Assembly: GCA_900314765.1 (NCBI GenBank)
Contig: OMWN01000099.1
Span: 21,555-85,554 of the forward strand
Direction: 5' to 3'
Source: an uncultured Selenomonadales bacterium
Lineage (GTDB): Bacteria > Bacillota > Negativicutes > Selenomonadales > Selenomonadaceae
DNA: 64,000 bases
The position numbers were made by a program, and so were the translations under genes. The notes below the pieces were generated by a model. It did not search any database. It saw only the letters and a program-made list of their open reading frames with translations, and was not told the origin of the DNA. Below, piece after piece: positions 1 to 6,508 of the stretch; within the stretch, counting starts at the first letter, position 1; each line of letters opens with the position of its first letter.

Positions 1-349
1 GCGCTTCAAACGTCTTCTTTATGATGTGCTCCCTCGCCTGCGTGAGCACCTGAACCGTCACATCATCGGGAATGAGATTTTCATCGACGAGGCGACGCAG
101 GAACTCAAACTCCGTTTCGGACGCCGCAGGGAATCCCACTTCTATTTCCTTGAAGCCAATCTTCAAAAGCATCTTGTAAAATTCAATTTTCTCATCAAGG
201 CTCATCGGTATGATGAGAGATTGATTGCCGTCGCGCAGATCAACGCTGCACCATGTGGGCGCGTGGTCCGGATACTCTTTCTTCGCCCATGAGAGGTCAC
301 AAACGGGAGGCATATAGTAGCCCTTGCTGTACTTTTGACAATTTTTCAT
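1..349 (-). CDS. leuA: 2-isopropylmalate synthase, N-terminal part (cut by window edge)
   Basis: The frame is open to the left edge, so only the first ~116 residues are seen. They begin [20 protein letters not shown] and contain [14 protein letters not shown] and [16 protein letters not shown]. These are the metal- and substrate-binding signatures of the LeuA/homocitrate synthase TIM barrel, closest to the yeast/actinobacterial-like LeuA subgroup with the [14 protein letters not shown] motif. The family condenses acetyl-CoA with 2-oxoisovalerate in the first committed step of leucine synthesis. The ATG at 349 is preceded by an AAGGGGAAT Shine-Dalgarno sequence. The gene starts 18 bp after the stop of the upstream stress-protein gene, so the two may share a transcript. 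A homocitrate or citramalate synthase cannot be fully excluded from the N-terminus alone. Confidence 0.85.
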   Translation of the reverse strand, partial: MKNCQKYSKGYYMPPVCDLSWAKKEYPDHAPTWCSVDLRDGNQSLIIPMSLDEKIEFYKMLLKIGFKEIEVGFPAASETEFEFLRRLVDENLIPDDVTVQVLTQAREHIIKKTFEA

Positions 350-367
350 GATGAAATATGATTCCCC

Positions 368-763
368 TTATCTTTGATTTTGTTTGACAACCATCACTGG
401 CAGCCTCGACTCCTCTATAACTTTTTGACTCACGCTGCCGATGAGCGCACCGCGGAATATTCCGAGTCCGCGGCTTCCCATGATGATGATGTTATCGCCC
501 AGCTCCTCCGCCACCTCGACAACTTTCCGCGCGATGTTTCCTGACGCGGTGTGGAGCTCATACTTTATGTCGTTCGGCACCTTCTTTACCATCTCATCAA
601 AAACGATGTCGCTCGGTATATCCTTATGGACATCGCTGGCAACGTACAGAAAATCAATCACAGCATCACACGCCTTGGCGAAATACGCGGCTTGCTCCGT
701 GGCCTTCGTGCTGCTGACTGACCCATCGACAGGGACGAGAATTCTTTTTATCGTAGAAGACAT
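368..763 (-). CDS. Universal stress protein (UspA family)
   Basis: This 131-residue protein starts MSSTIKRILVPVDGS and ends LPVMVVKQNQR, the full length of a single Usp domain. The ATP-binding signature G-2x-G-9x-G-S is visible as GSRG...GS in the stretch MGSRGLGIFRGALIGS near residue 100, so it belongs to the nucleotide-binding subgroup. An ATG at 763 was chosen because AAGGAGG lies 7 bases upstream; a longer frame exists but lacks a ribosome site. Usp proteins are cytoplasmic and help cells survive starvation or stress by unknown biochemistry. It directly precedes leuA, which is an unusual pairing and may just reflect read-through. Confidence 0.9.
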   Translation of the reverse strand: MSSTIKRILVPVDGSVSSTKATEQAAYFAKACDAVIDFLYVASDVHKDIPSDIVFDEMVKKVPNDIKYELHTASGNIARKVVEVAEELGDNIIIMGSRGLGIFRGALIGSVSQKVIEESRLPVMVVKQNQR

Positions 764-888
764 AAATATTCCTCCTTGTTGTCCACATTCGGTACACATT
801 GCATACATTCACACGCAACAGATACATAATATCATAATCGCACGATAAAATATATAGAAAATCCCCTTTAATGTAAAATATTTTCGCA

Positions 889-929
889 TAAAAAAATGAG
901 CACCGCGTTCATGCGATGCTCATTTTTTT
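889..929 (-). terminator. Rho-independent terminator of alaS
   Basis: The hairpin TGAGCACCGC / GCGATGCTCA (one C-A mismatch) is flanked by an A-run on the left and a T-run on the right, so it can work in both directions. It lies past alaS and the element A repeat, and upstream of the stress-protein gene. Confidence 0.85.
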
Positions 930-940
930 ATGCTATGAGG

Positions 941-1122
941 TTGTGAAATTAGATAAAAATGACTCGGTGATGCCAGTCCTCATCCACTGCGCAATTTCGA
1001 CAGGCTCTAATGCTGGCTTCCTCGCGGCAAAAGCGAAAACATGCCGCTTCGGAGCCAGCCAAAGAGCCTCTAGGAAATTGCTAAGTTACTTCGGACTGGC
1101 ATCGCCTCGGGATTAGTCACAA
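941..1122. repeat. Dispersed palindromic repeat, element A copy 1
   Basis: A ~180 bp stretch between the alaS stop and its terminator is homologous, in inverted orientation, to 45431-45775. Its ends are TTGTGA and TCACAA. Inside lie inverted arms GATGCCAGTC / GACTGGCATC, then GCAATTTC / GAAATTGC, then AGGCTCT / AGAGCCT, then GCTGGCTTCC / GGAGCCAGC. Nearly the whole unit can therefore fold into one long imperfect hairpin. It has no convincing coding frame. The terminal inverted repeats and dispersed copies fit a MITE-like or REP-like element. Confidence 0.75.
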
Positions 1123-1133
1123 TATCATCTATT

Positions 1134-3758
1134 TTATTTTGCGAGTTCGCTGATCATGCTAATGCCTTTTTCAAATGCTTCTGGAATCCTTTCCTCGAGC
1201 TTGCCGCCGGCAGTCGCCATGTCTGGTCGTCCGCCGCCGCCACCGCCGACAATCTTAGCCATTTCCTTGACAATCTTGCCCGCATGAACGCCGAGCTTGA
1301 CGGCCTCTTTCGAAGCCTTCACGACGAACATGACCTTGCCGTCAATCACAGCGGAAAGAATCGCAACGCCATTCTCCAAGCGGTCGACAATCATGTCGGC
1401 CATGTTTCTGAGCTCATCGACACTCTCAACGTTTGCACGGCCACTCACAACACTGATTTCGCCATATTTCTTTACGGCCATCAACAGTTTCTGCGCGTCT
1501 GCCTTTTCCTTCATTTTATTAATTTCGTCGATACGCTTCTCCATATCGCCGTACTTCGCAATCATGTCGCTGAGATGTGACTCGATGTCTGCAGGCTGGC
1601 ACTTGAGCGCGGTCGAAACGGCCTTCACGTGCTCCTCCTGCTCTTTCGCGTACGCGAGAGCCGCGCCGCCCGTTATTGCCTCGATGCGGCGCACACCTGC
1701 CGCGACGCCCGTCTCGCTGACAATCTTGAACATGCCAATCTGGCCGACGTTCTTGACATGCGATCCGCCGCAAAGCTCCATGCTGAAATCTGGCACCGTC
1801 ACGACGCGGACGATGTCGCCATATTTCTCGCCAAAGAGCGCCATCGCACCCATCGCGCGCGCCTCGGACTGTTTCATCTGCTTTATGTCTACGTCTTGCC
1901 CCTTGAGGATAATCTTGTTGACAAGCTCCTCGACGTCCGCGAGCTGCTGCGCTGTGACCGGCTCAAAGTTCGAGAAGTCGAAACGCAGGCGCTCCGGCGT
2001 GACGAGCGAGCCCGCCTGATTGACTTGATTGCCGACGACGCGCTTCAATGCAGCCTGAAGAAGATGCGTTGCCGTGTGGTTCCTCGCCGACGCGAGTTTC
2101 TTCTCTTGGTCAATCTCGATGCTGACCTTCTCGCCGACCTTTATGCCACCCTCAGCGACGTACGAGATATGATAAACCGTTCCATCTGGGAGCTTCTTCG
2201 CATTTGAGACCTCGATGCGGCCAAACTCGCTCTTGAGGACGCCGACGTCTCCGACCTGTCCGCCGCCCTCGGCATAGAACGGCGTCACATCGAGGATGAT
2301 GCCCGCCTCGTCGCCGTCCTTCAGCTCGTCGACGAGCTTGCCGTCCTTCCAAATGGCGACGACCTTTGCTTCCGTCGCACTCTCGTCGCGCTTGAGCTCG
2401 CCGATATTCGTATCGCGGAGATTTGGCACGTTGACGCGCTGATTAGCCTGACGCGCCGCCCTTGCGCGCTCGCGCTGAGCCTTCATCGCCTTGTCAAAGC
2501 CGTCCTTGTCGATATCAAGCCCCTGCTCGTGAAGAATTTCCTCCGTAAGCTCCCACGGGAATCCAAACGTATCATAGAGCTTGAATACTTCTTCGCCAGC
2601 GAGCTCTTTCTTGCCTGCCTTCTTGAGCTCGTCAATCTGCTGATTCAAAAGTTCCATGCCCTGCGAAAGCGTCGTATGGAAGCGATCTTCCTCGAGCTGA
2701 ATGACCTTCTTTATGTAGTCCTGCTTCTGCACGAGCGCCGCGAAATCCGGCACATCTTGATAAATCTTCACGACAGCGTCCACAGCACCCGTGAGGAAGC
2801 TGTCCTTTATGCCAAGCAGTCTGCCATGACGAACGGCACGGCGCAGGATGCGACGAAGAACATAGCCACGGCCTTCATTTGAAGGAAGAATGCCATCCAT
2901 GATCATGATGGCCATGCTGCGCGCATGGTCAGCGATGACCTTCAGCGAAATATCGTTGTTTTTGTCCTCGCCATATTTCACGCCCGCTTTTTCTGCCGCA
3001 TATTCAATGATAGGGAAAAGCAGGTCTGTCTCGAAATTCGACGGCTTCTCCTGAACGACAGAAGCGAGACGCTCGAGGCCGCAGCCCGTATCGATGTTTT
3101 TATGAGCGAGCTGATTATATTTGCCATCCTCTGTGCGATCGAACTGCGTGAAGACGAGGTTCCAAATCTCCAAGTACCTGTCGCAGTCACATCCGACGCC
3201 GCACGTCGGCTTGCCGCAGCCGCGCTCCTCGCCGAGGTCTATGTATATCTCAGAGTCTGGGCCGCATGGTCCCGGTCCTATTTCCCAGAAATTGTCATCG
3301 AGGCGCACGATATGATCTGGATTGAAGCCCGGCTGTTTCTTCCAAATCTCGGCCGCCTCATCATCTTTTGGATAAATCGTCACCCAAAGCTTTTCTTTTG
3401 GCAGCTCGACGACTTCTGTCAAAAATTCCCACGCCCAAGGAATAGCCTCTGCCTTGAAATAATCGCCGAACGAAAAATTGCCGAGCATTTCAAAATACGT
3501 CTGATGACGCGCCGTGCGGCCAACATTCTCAATATCGCCCGTGCGGACGCAGCGCTGACTCGTCGTGATGCGCGTGCGAGGCGGCTTCATCTTGCCCGTG
3601 AAGAACGGCTTCAATGGCGCCATGCCTGCGCCTATGAGCAGAAGTGATGGATCATTTTCCGGTATGAGCGAAAAGCTGGGGAGCCTCAAGTGCCCCTTTT
3701 TCTCCTCAAAAAATTTGAGATAAGCTTCTCTGAGCTCATTTCCTGTCATATATTTCAA
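1134..3758 (-). CDS. alaS: Alanine--tRNA ligase
   Basis: AlaRS charges tRNA-Ala and clears mischarged Ser/Gly. The 874-residue protein has every expected domain. The class II catalytic core has TSQRCVRTGDIENVGRTARH near residue 60 and GNFSFGDYFK. The editing domain carries zinc-site motifs HTATH near residue 560 and CGGSH near 660. The C-Ala domain ends with a glycine run followed by RPDMATAGGK. The start is a TTG at 3758, seven bases after GGAGGG; the in-frame ATG three codons later lacks a well-placed site. A strong promoter lies ~55 bp upstream, and the short leader leaves no room for a T-box. The 3' side carries the element A repeat before the terminator. Confidence 0.97.
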   Translation of the reverse strand: MKYMTGNELREAYLKFFEEKKGHLRLPSFSLIPENDPSLLLIGAGMAPLKPFFTGKMKPPRTRITTSQRCVRTGDIENVGRTARHQTYFEMLGNFSFGDYFKAEAIPWAWEFLTEVVELPKEKLWVTIYPKDDEAAEIWKKQPGFNPDHIVRLDDNFWEIGPGPCGPDSEIYIDLGEERGCGKPTCGVGCDCDRYLEIWNLVFTQFDRTEDGKYNQLAHKNIDTGCGLERLASVVQEKPSNFETDLLFPIIEYAAEKAGVKYGEDKNNDISLKVIADHARSMAIMIMDGILPSNEGRGYVLRRILRRAVRHGRLLGIKDSFLTGAVDAVVKIYQDVPDFAALVQKQDYIKKVIQLEEDRFHTTLSQGMELLNQQIDELKKAGKKELAGEEVFKLYDTFGFPWELTEEILHEQGLDIDKDGFDKAMKAQRERARAARQANQRVNVPNLRDTNIGELKRDESATEAKVVAIWKDGKLVDELKDGDEAGIILDVTPFYAEGGGQVGDVGVLKSEFGRIEVSNAKKLPDGTVYHISYVAEGGIKVGEKVSIEIDQEKKLASARNHTATHLLQAALKRVVGNQVNQAGSLVTPERLRFDFSNFEPVTAQQLADVEELVNKIILKGQDVDIKQMKQSEARAMGAMALFGEKYGDIVRVVTVPDFSMELCGGSHVKNVGQIGMFKIVSETGVAAGVRRIEAITGGAALAYAKEQEEHVKAVSTALKCQPADIESHLSDMIAKYGDMEKRIDEINKMKEKADAQKLLMAVKKYGEISVVSGRANVESVDELRNMADMIVDRLENGVAILSAVIDGKVMFVVKASKEAVKLGVHAGKIVKEMAKIVGGGGGGRPDMATAGGKLEERIPEAFEKGISMISELAK

Positions 3759-3812
3759 TATTTTTCCCTCCAAAAATATGATTTACGAAATTATGCACAA
3801 ATTAACTTTTTA

Positions 3813-3841
3813 ATTATATAGTTTAGCCGTGTTAAAGTCAA
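3813..3841 (-). promoter_or_regulatory. Promoter of alaS
   Basis: On the minus strand TTGACT, a 17-base spacer and a perfect TATAAT are followed ~55 bases later by the alaS start. Confidence 0.8.
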
Positions 3842-3869
3842 TCACGAGCACGACGCACATATGGCATTA

Positions 3870-3899
3870 TTGCTTATGTTGACTCATTGATGATATAAT
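3870..3899 (+). promoter_or_regulatory. Putative promoter of the glycosyltransferase gene
   Basis: A perfect TATAAT at 3894-3899 with TTGCTT 18 bases upstream precedes the plus-strand gene at 3961. A TTGACT also sits at 3879-3884 but is too close to serve this -10 box. Confidence 0.5.
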
Positions 3900-3960
3900 A
3901 GCTCTCGTCGCCTCAACAGGCCGATTGAAACTTTGATTGGAATTTTGATTGGAGTTTTCT

Positions 3961-4767
3961 ATGAAAAAATTATTTACCATATTTATTCTATTGGTCGCCG
4001 TTTTTTTCGCAGGCTTTTTCTTCGCAGGCGGCTCGACGGCCATGGGTCCTCAAACACTCGCGAGCGTCAAAAATTTCATCAACACGCGCGCGAATGAATC
4101 AAAAACAGAATCAAAGCCATCACAAAGCGAAGATGGCGGCTCATTTCAGCACATAAAACGATTCATCTTCCTTCCCGACGCTGTCAACGAGCGCGTCCCT
4201 GCGAAACATTTCGTTCCCATCAGCGCGTTGCCGAACAGATTAGTCGAAGCCATCGTCGCCGTCGAGGATGAGCGCTTCTACTCGCATCACGGCTTCGACC
4301 TCGAGGCCATCGGGCGCGCCACGCTCGTGAATCTGCAATACGGCGAAGTCACGGAGGGTGCGAGCACCATCACGCAGCAGCTCGTGAAAAATCTTTTTCT
4401 CTCGCCGGAACAAACGCTCTCGCGCAAAGCTGAGGAGCTCATGCTCTCTCTTGACTTCGAAGCGCGCTACTCAAAAAATGAAATTCTCTCGCTTTATCTG
4501 AACACGATTTATTTTGGCTCGGGATATTACGGCATATACAACGCGTCGCAGGGCTACTTTGGCAAAGAGCCGTCTGAGCTCAGCCTGCCTGAAGCAGCCA
4601 TGCTCGCAGGTCTGCCGAATGCGCCATCACTCTACTCGCCATACGAAGATTTTTTGATGGCGAAAAAAAGGCAGTTCATCGTCCTCGACGCCATGGTAAA
4701 AAATGGATACATCGATGAGAAGACAGCCGAATCGGCAAAGATCGCGCCGATTTATCTCGCGCATTAA
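3961..4767 (+). CDS. Monofunctional peptidoglycan glycosyltransferase (GT51)
   Basis: The 268-residue protein begins with one hydrophobic membrane anchor (residues ~4-25, rich in F, I, L, V). A single GT51 lysozyme-like domain follows. All family motifs are visible: EDERFYSHHGFD with the catalytic Glu near residue 100, EGASTITQQLVKN, RKAEELMLSLDFE and SLYLNTIYFGSGYYGI. No transpeptidase domain follows; the protein stops soon after the GT fold, unlike class A PBPs of 600-900 residues. It should polymerise lipid II into glycan strands at the outer face of the inner membrane. ATG 3961 follows GGAG by six bases. It is a single-gene unit converging on the dapA operon, with a shared terminator. Confidence 0.9.
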   Translation: MKKLFTIFILLVAVFFAGFFFAGGSTAMGPQTLASVKNFINTRANESKTESKPSQSEDGGSFQHIKRFIFLPDAVNERVPAKHFVPISALPNRLVEAIVAVEDERFYSHHGFDLEAIGRATLVNLQYGEVTEGASTITQQLVKNLFLSPEQTLSRKAEELMLSLDFEARYSKNEILSLYLNTIYFGSGYYGIYNASQGYFGKEPSELSLPEAAMLAGLPNAPSLYSPYEDFLMAKKRQFIVLDAMVKNGYIDEKTAESAKIAPIYLAH

Positions 4768-4815
4768 AAAACGTATTGCTCCCATGCTTTTACACTTGTG
4801 AATCATCGCCGCATC

Positions 4816-4858
4816 AAAAAAGCGTTGCTTGTCAGCTCAACTGACAGCAACGCTTTTT
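4816..4858. terminator. Bidirectional terminator
   Basis: The strong stem AAAGCGTTGC / GCAACGCTTT with inner TGTCAG / CTGACA has an A-run before it and a T-run after it. It separates the convergent glycosyltransferase gene and the dapA-operon secreted protein gene. Confidence 0.9.
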
Positions 4859-4882
4859 GGATGCCATTATTTTCTCATTGTC

Positions 4883-5518
4883 TTAGTCTTTGTCTCTCGC
4901 GCGTGCCGCTTCACGTTCACGCTCGCGCTGAGCCTTCTCAGCAGCCTTGGCCGCGTCTTCGCGCGCCTTCTCCTGCTCTTTTATCTGCATTTTCTGCGAT
5001 GTCTCGAGCCCGTTGTAGAAGTCCTGCACCATGCCCGTGTAGTCCTTTATGGTGTCGCTCTCGTCCGTCGTCGTAATCATGCGATTTGAGTAAAGCAATT
5101 CATTAGTGCCGGAGCGATAGACATCGAAATAAAATACGGTGCGCGTATTGTTCGCAACCGTCAGCAAAACATACGCGTCGGCATAGCGCTTGACGTTGTC
5201 GCGGAACAGCTTCGCCGCGACGTGACGGTCGAGCTTGTCTATGTCCTTGCCCGTGTCCACCTTTATGCCGTTCGCGACGTCCGCATACGGCACGACCTGA
5301 ATGACTTTGTTCTTCGCCGCGCCGTTTGACACAGCGAGCGTCAGCTCATCGAGCGATGGGAAATCTTTGAGCGGCACATACAGTGGACGCGCCACGGCTA
5401 TTTTTTCGATGCTCGCAATATTCGCGCCCTCCGGCATCGTCACCGTGTCATTGTGCGCCAGCACGACGCTCGTCATGAGCATCATGATGGCAAATACCAT
5501 TACGATTATTTTTTTCAT
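4883..5518 (-). CDS. Exported protein of unknown function
   Basis: I do not recognise a named family. The 211-residue product starts with a clear signal peptide (Lys-Lys, a hydrophobic run to about residue 20, then VLAHND, a likely signal peptidase I site after A21). The body (22-165) has mixed alpha/beta character, with FRDNVKRYADAYVLLTVANN suggesting a periplasmic stress or lipoprotein-like fold. The tail from about 170 is a charged coiled coil rich in Glu, Lys, Arg and Ala, ending EAARARDKD. The ATG follows AGGAG by 6 bases. It lies 12 bp after dapA and is almost certainly co-transcribed with it, which hints at a cell-envelope role but does not prove one. Confidence 0.75.
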   Translation of the reverse strand: MKKIIVMVFAIMMLMTSVVLAHNDTVTMPEGANIASIEKIAVARPLYVPLKDFPSLDELTLAVSNGAAKNKVIQVVPYADVANGIKVDTGKDIDKLDRHVAAKLFRDNVKRYADAYVLLTVANNTRTVFYFDVYRSGTNELLYSNRMITTTDESDTIKDYTGMVQDFYNGLETSQKMQIKEQEKAREDAAKAAEKAQREREREAARARDKD

Positions 5519-5530
5519 TTCTGTCTCCTT

Positions 5531-6418
5531 TTAGTCAATCAGATGATGAGCTTTCATCGCGGCCTTCAGCTGCTCCAGTGTCCCCTGTTCCATGTCGCAA
5601 AGCGGCAGACGCAGCGGCCCGACATTATATCCCATGAGACGCATCGCCGTCTTTACAGGGATTGGATTGACCTCACAGAAAAGCGCATCGACGAGGTCGG
5701 TGTAGTCAATCTGCATCGCGGCGGCTTCCTTGACCTTGCCGTCGAAATAAAGCTGACAAATCTTATGCGTGTCGCTTGGCGCCACATTCGAGAGCACAGA
5801 GATGACGCCTTTGCCGCCGAGCGAAAGAATGGGCACAATCTGATCGTCGTTGCCGGAATACACGGTGAGCTCGTCACCAACGGCTTTGCGCAGGCGAAGA
5901 ATGAACGACAAATCTCCGCTTGCCTCTTTTGCCGCGACGATGTTTTTATGCTTGCTGAGCTCGACGTACGTCGCGAGCTTTATCGAGACGCCCGTGCGCG
6001 ACGGCACATTGTAGAGAATGCACGGCACATTGACGCTGTCGGCGATTTTCGTGAAATGCTGCACGAGACCCTTCTGCGTGCACTTGTTGTAATACGGCGT
6101 GACGAGAAGCAGTCCGTCCACGCCGACTTTCTCGGCGTACTGCGAAAGCTGGATGGCGTAGCTCGTGTCGTTCGAGCCCGTGCCCGCTATGACGGGCACG
6201 CGCTTTTTGACGTGCTCGACAGCGTACTTTATCGCTTCCTTGTGCTCCGCGTCGCTCATCGTCGCCGCTTCGCCCGTCGTGCCCGCGACCACGATTGCGT
6301 CTGTGCCCGCTTTGATTTGGTCGTCGATGATGCGACCAAATTCATCGAAATTTATGCCATTCTCCGTGAAAGGTGTTACGATGGCGACGCCAGCACCCTG
6401 AAAAATCAACTTTTTCAT
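5531..6418 (-). CDS. dapA: 4-hydroxy-tetrahydrodipicolinate synthase
   Basis: DapA condenses pyruvate with aspartate semialdehyde, opening the lysine/diaminopimelate branch needed for peptidoglycan. The 295-residue length is normal. The GTTGE substrate loop is at 46-50, the proton-relay Tyr136 in LYNVPSRTG with Arg141 that binds the distal carboxylate, and the Schiff-base Lys164 in AAKEASGD. The ATG follows AAAGGAG by 9 bases. An extended -10 promoter lies about 55 bp upstream, and the exported-protein gene follows after 12 bp. N-acetylneuraminate lyase, the sister family, is less likely given the motif set and the nearby envelope genes. Confidence 0.95.
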   Translation of the reverse strand: MKKLIFQGAGVAIVTPFTENGINFDEFGRIIDDQIKAGTDAIVVAGTTGEAATMSDAEHKEAIKYAVEHVKKRVPVIAGTGSNDTSYAIQLSQYAEKVGVDGLLLVTPYYNKCTQKGLVQHFTKIADSVNVPCILYNVPSRTGVSIKLATYVELSKHKNIVAAKEASGDLSFILRLRKAVGDELTVYSGNDDQIVPILSLGGKGVISVLSNVAPSDTHKICQLYFDGKVKEAAAMQIDYTDLVDALFCEVNPIPVKTAMRLMGYNVGPLRLPLCDMEQGTLEQLKAAMKAHHLID

Positions 6419-6473
6419 GATAGCCTTTCTCCTTTTAGTTCATATTTCTGATTACGAGGTTATATTTCCGACT

Positions 6474-6482
6474 ATTATAGCA
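6474..6482 (-). promoter_or_regulatory. Extended -10 promoter of dapA
   Basis: On the minus strand the sequence TGCTATAAT (extended TGn plus perfect TATAAT) stands about 55 bases before the dapA ATG. No convincing -35 box is seen. Confidence 0.5.
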
Positions 6483-6508
6483 TAAAATCATCATAATGGC
6501 GAAGTATG

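Noticed and set aside
941..1122. TTGTGA...TCACAA ends as a CRP operator
   Set aside because: The half-sites are ~180 bp apart and belong to the element ends; a CRP site needs about 6 bp between them.
3876..3899. TTGACT paired with TATAAT before the glycosyltransferase gene
   Set aside because: Only 9 bases separate them; TTGCTT at 18 bases is the better -35.
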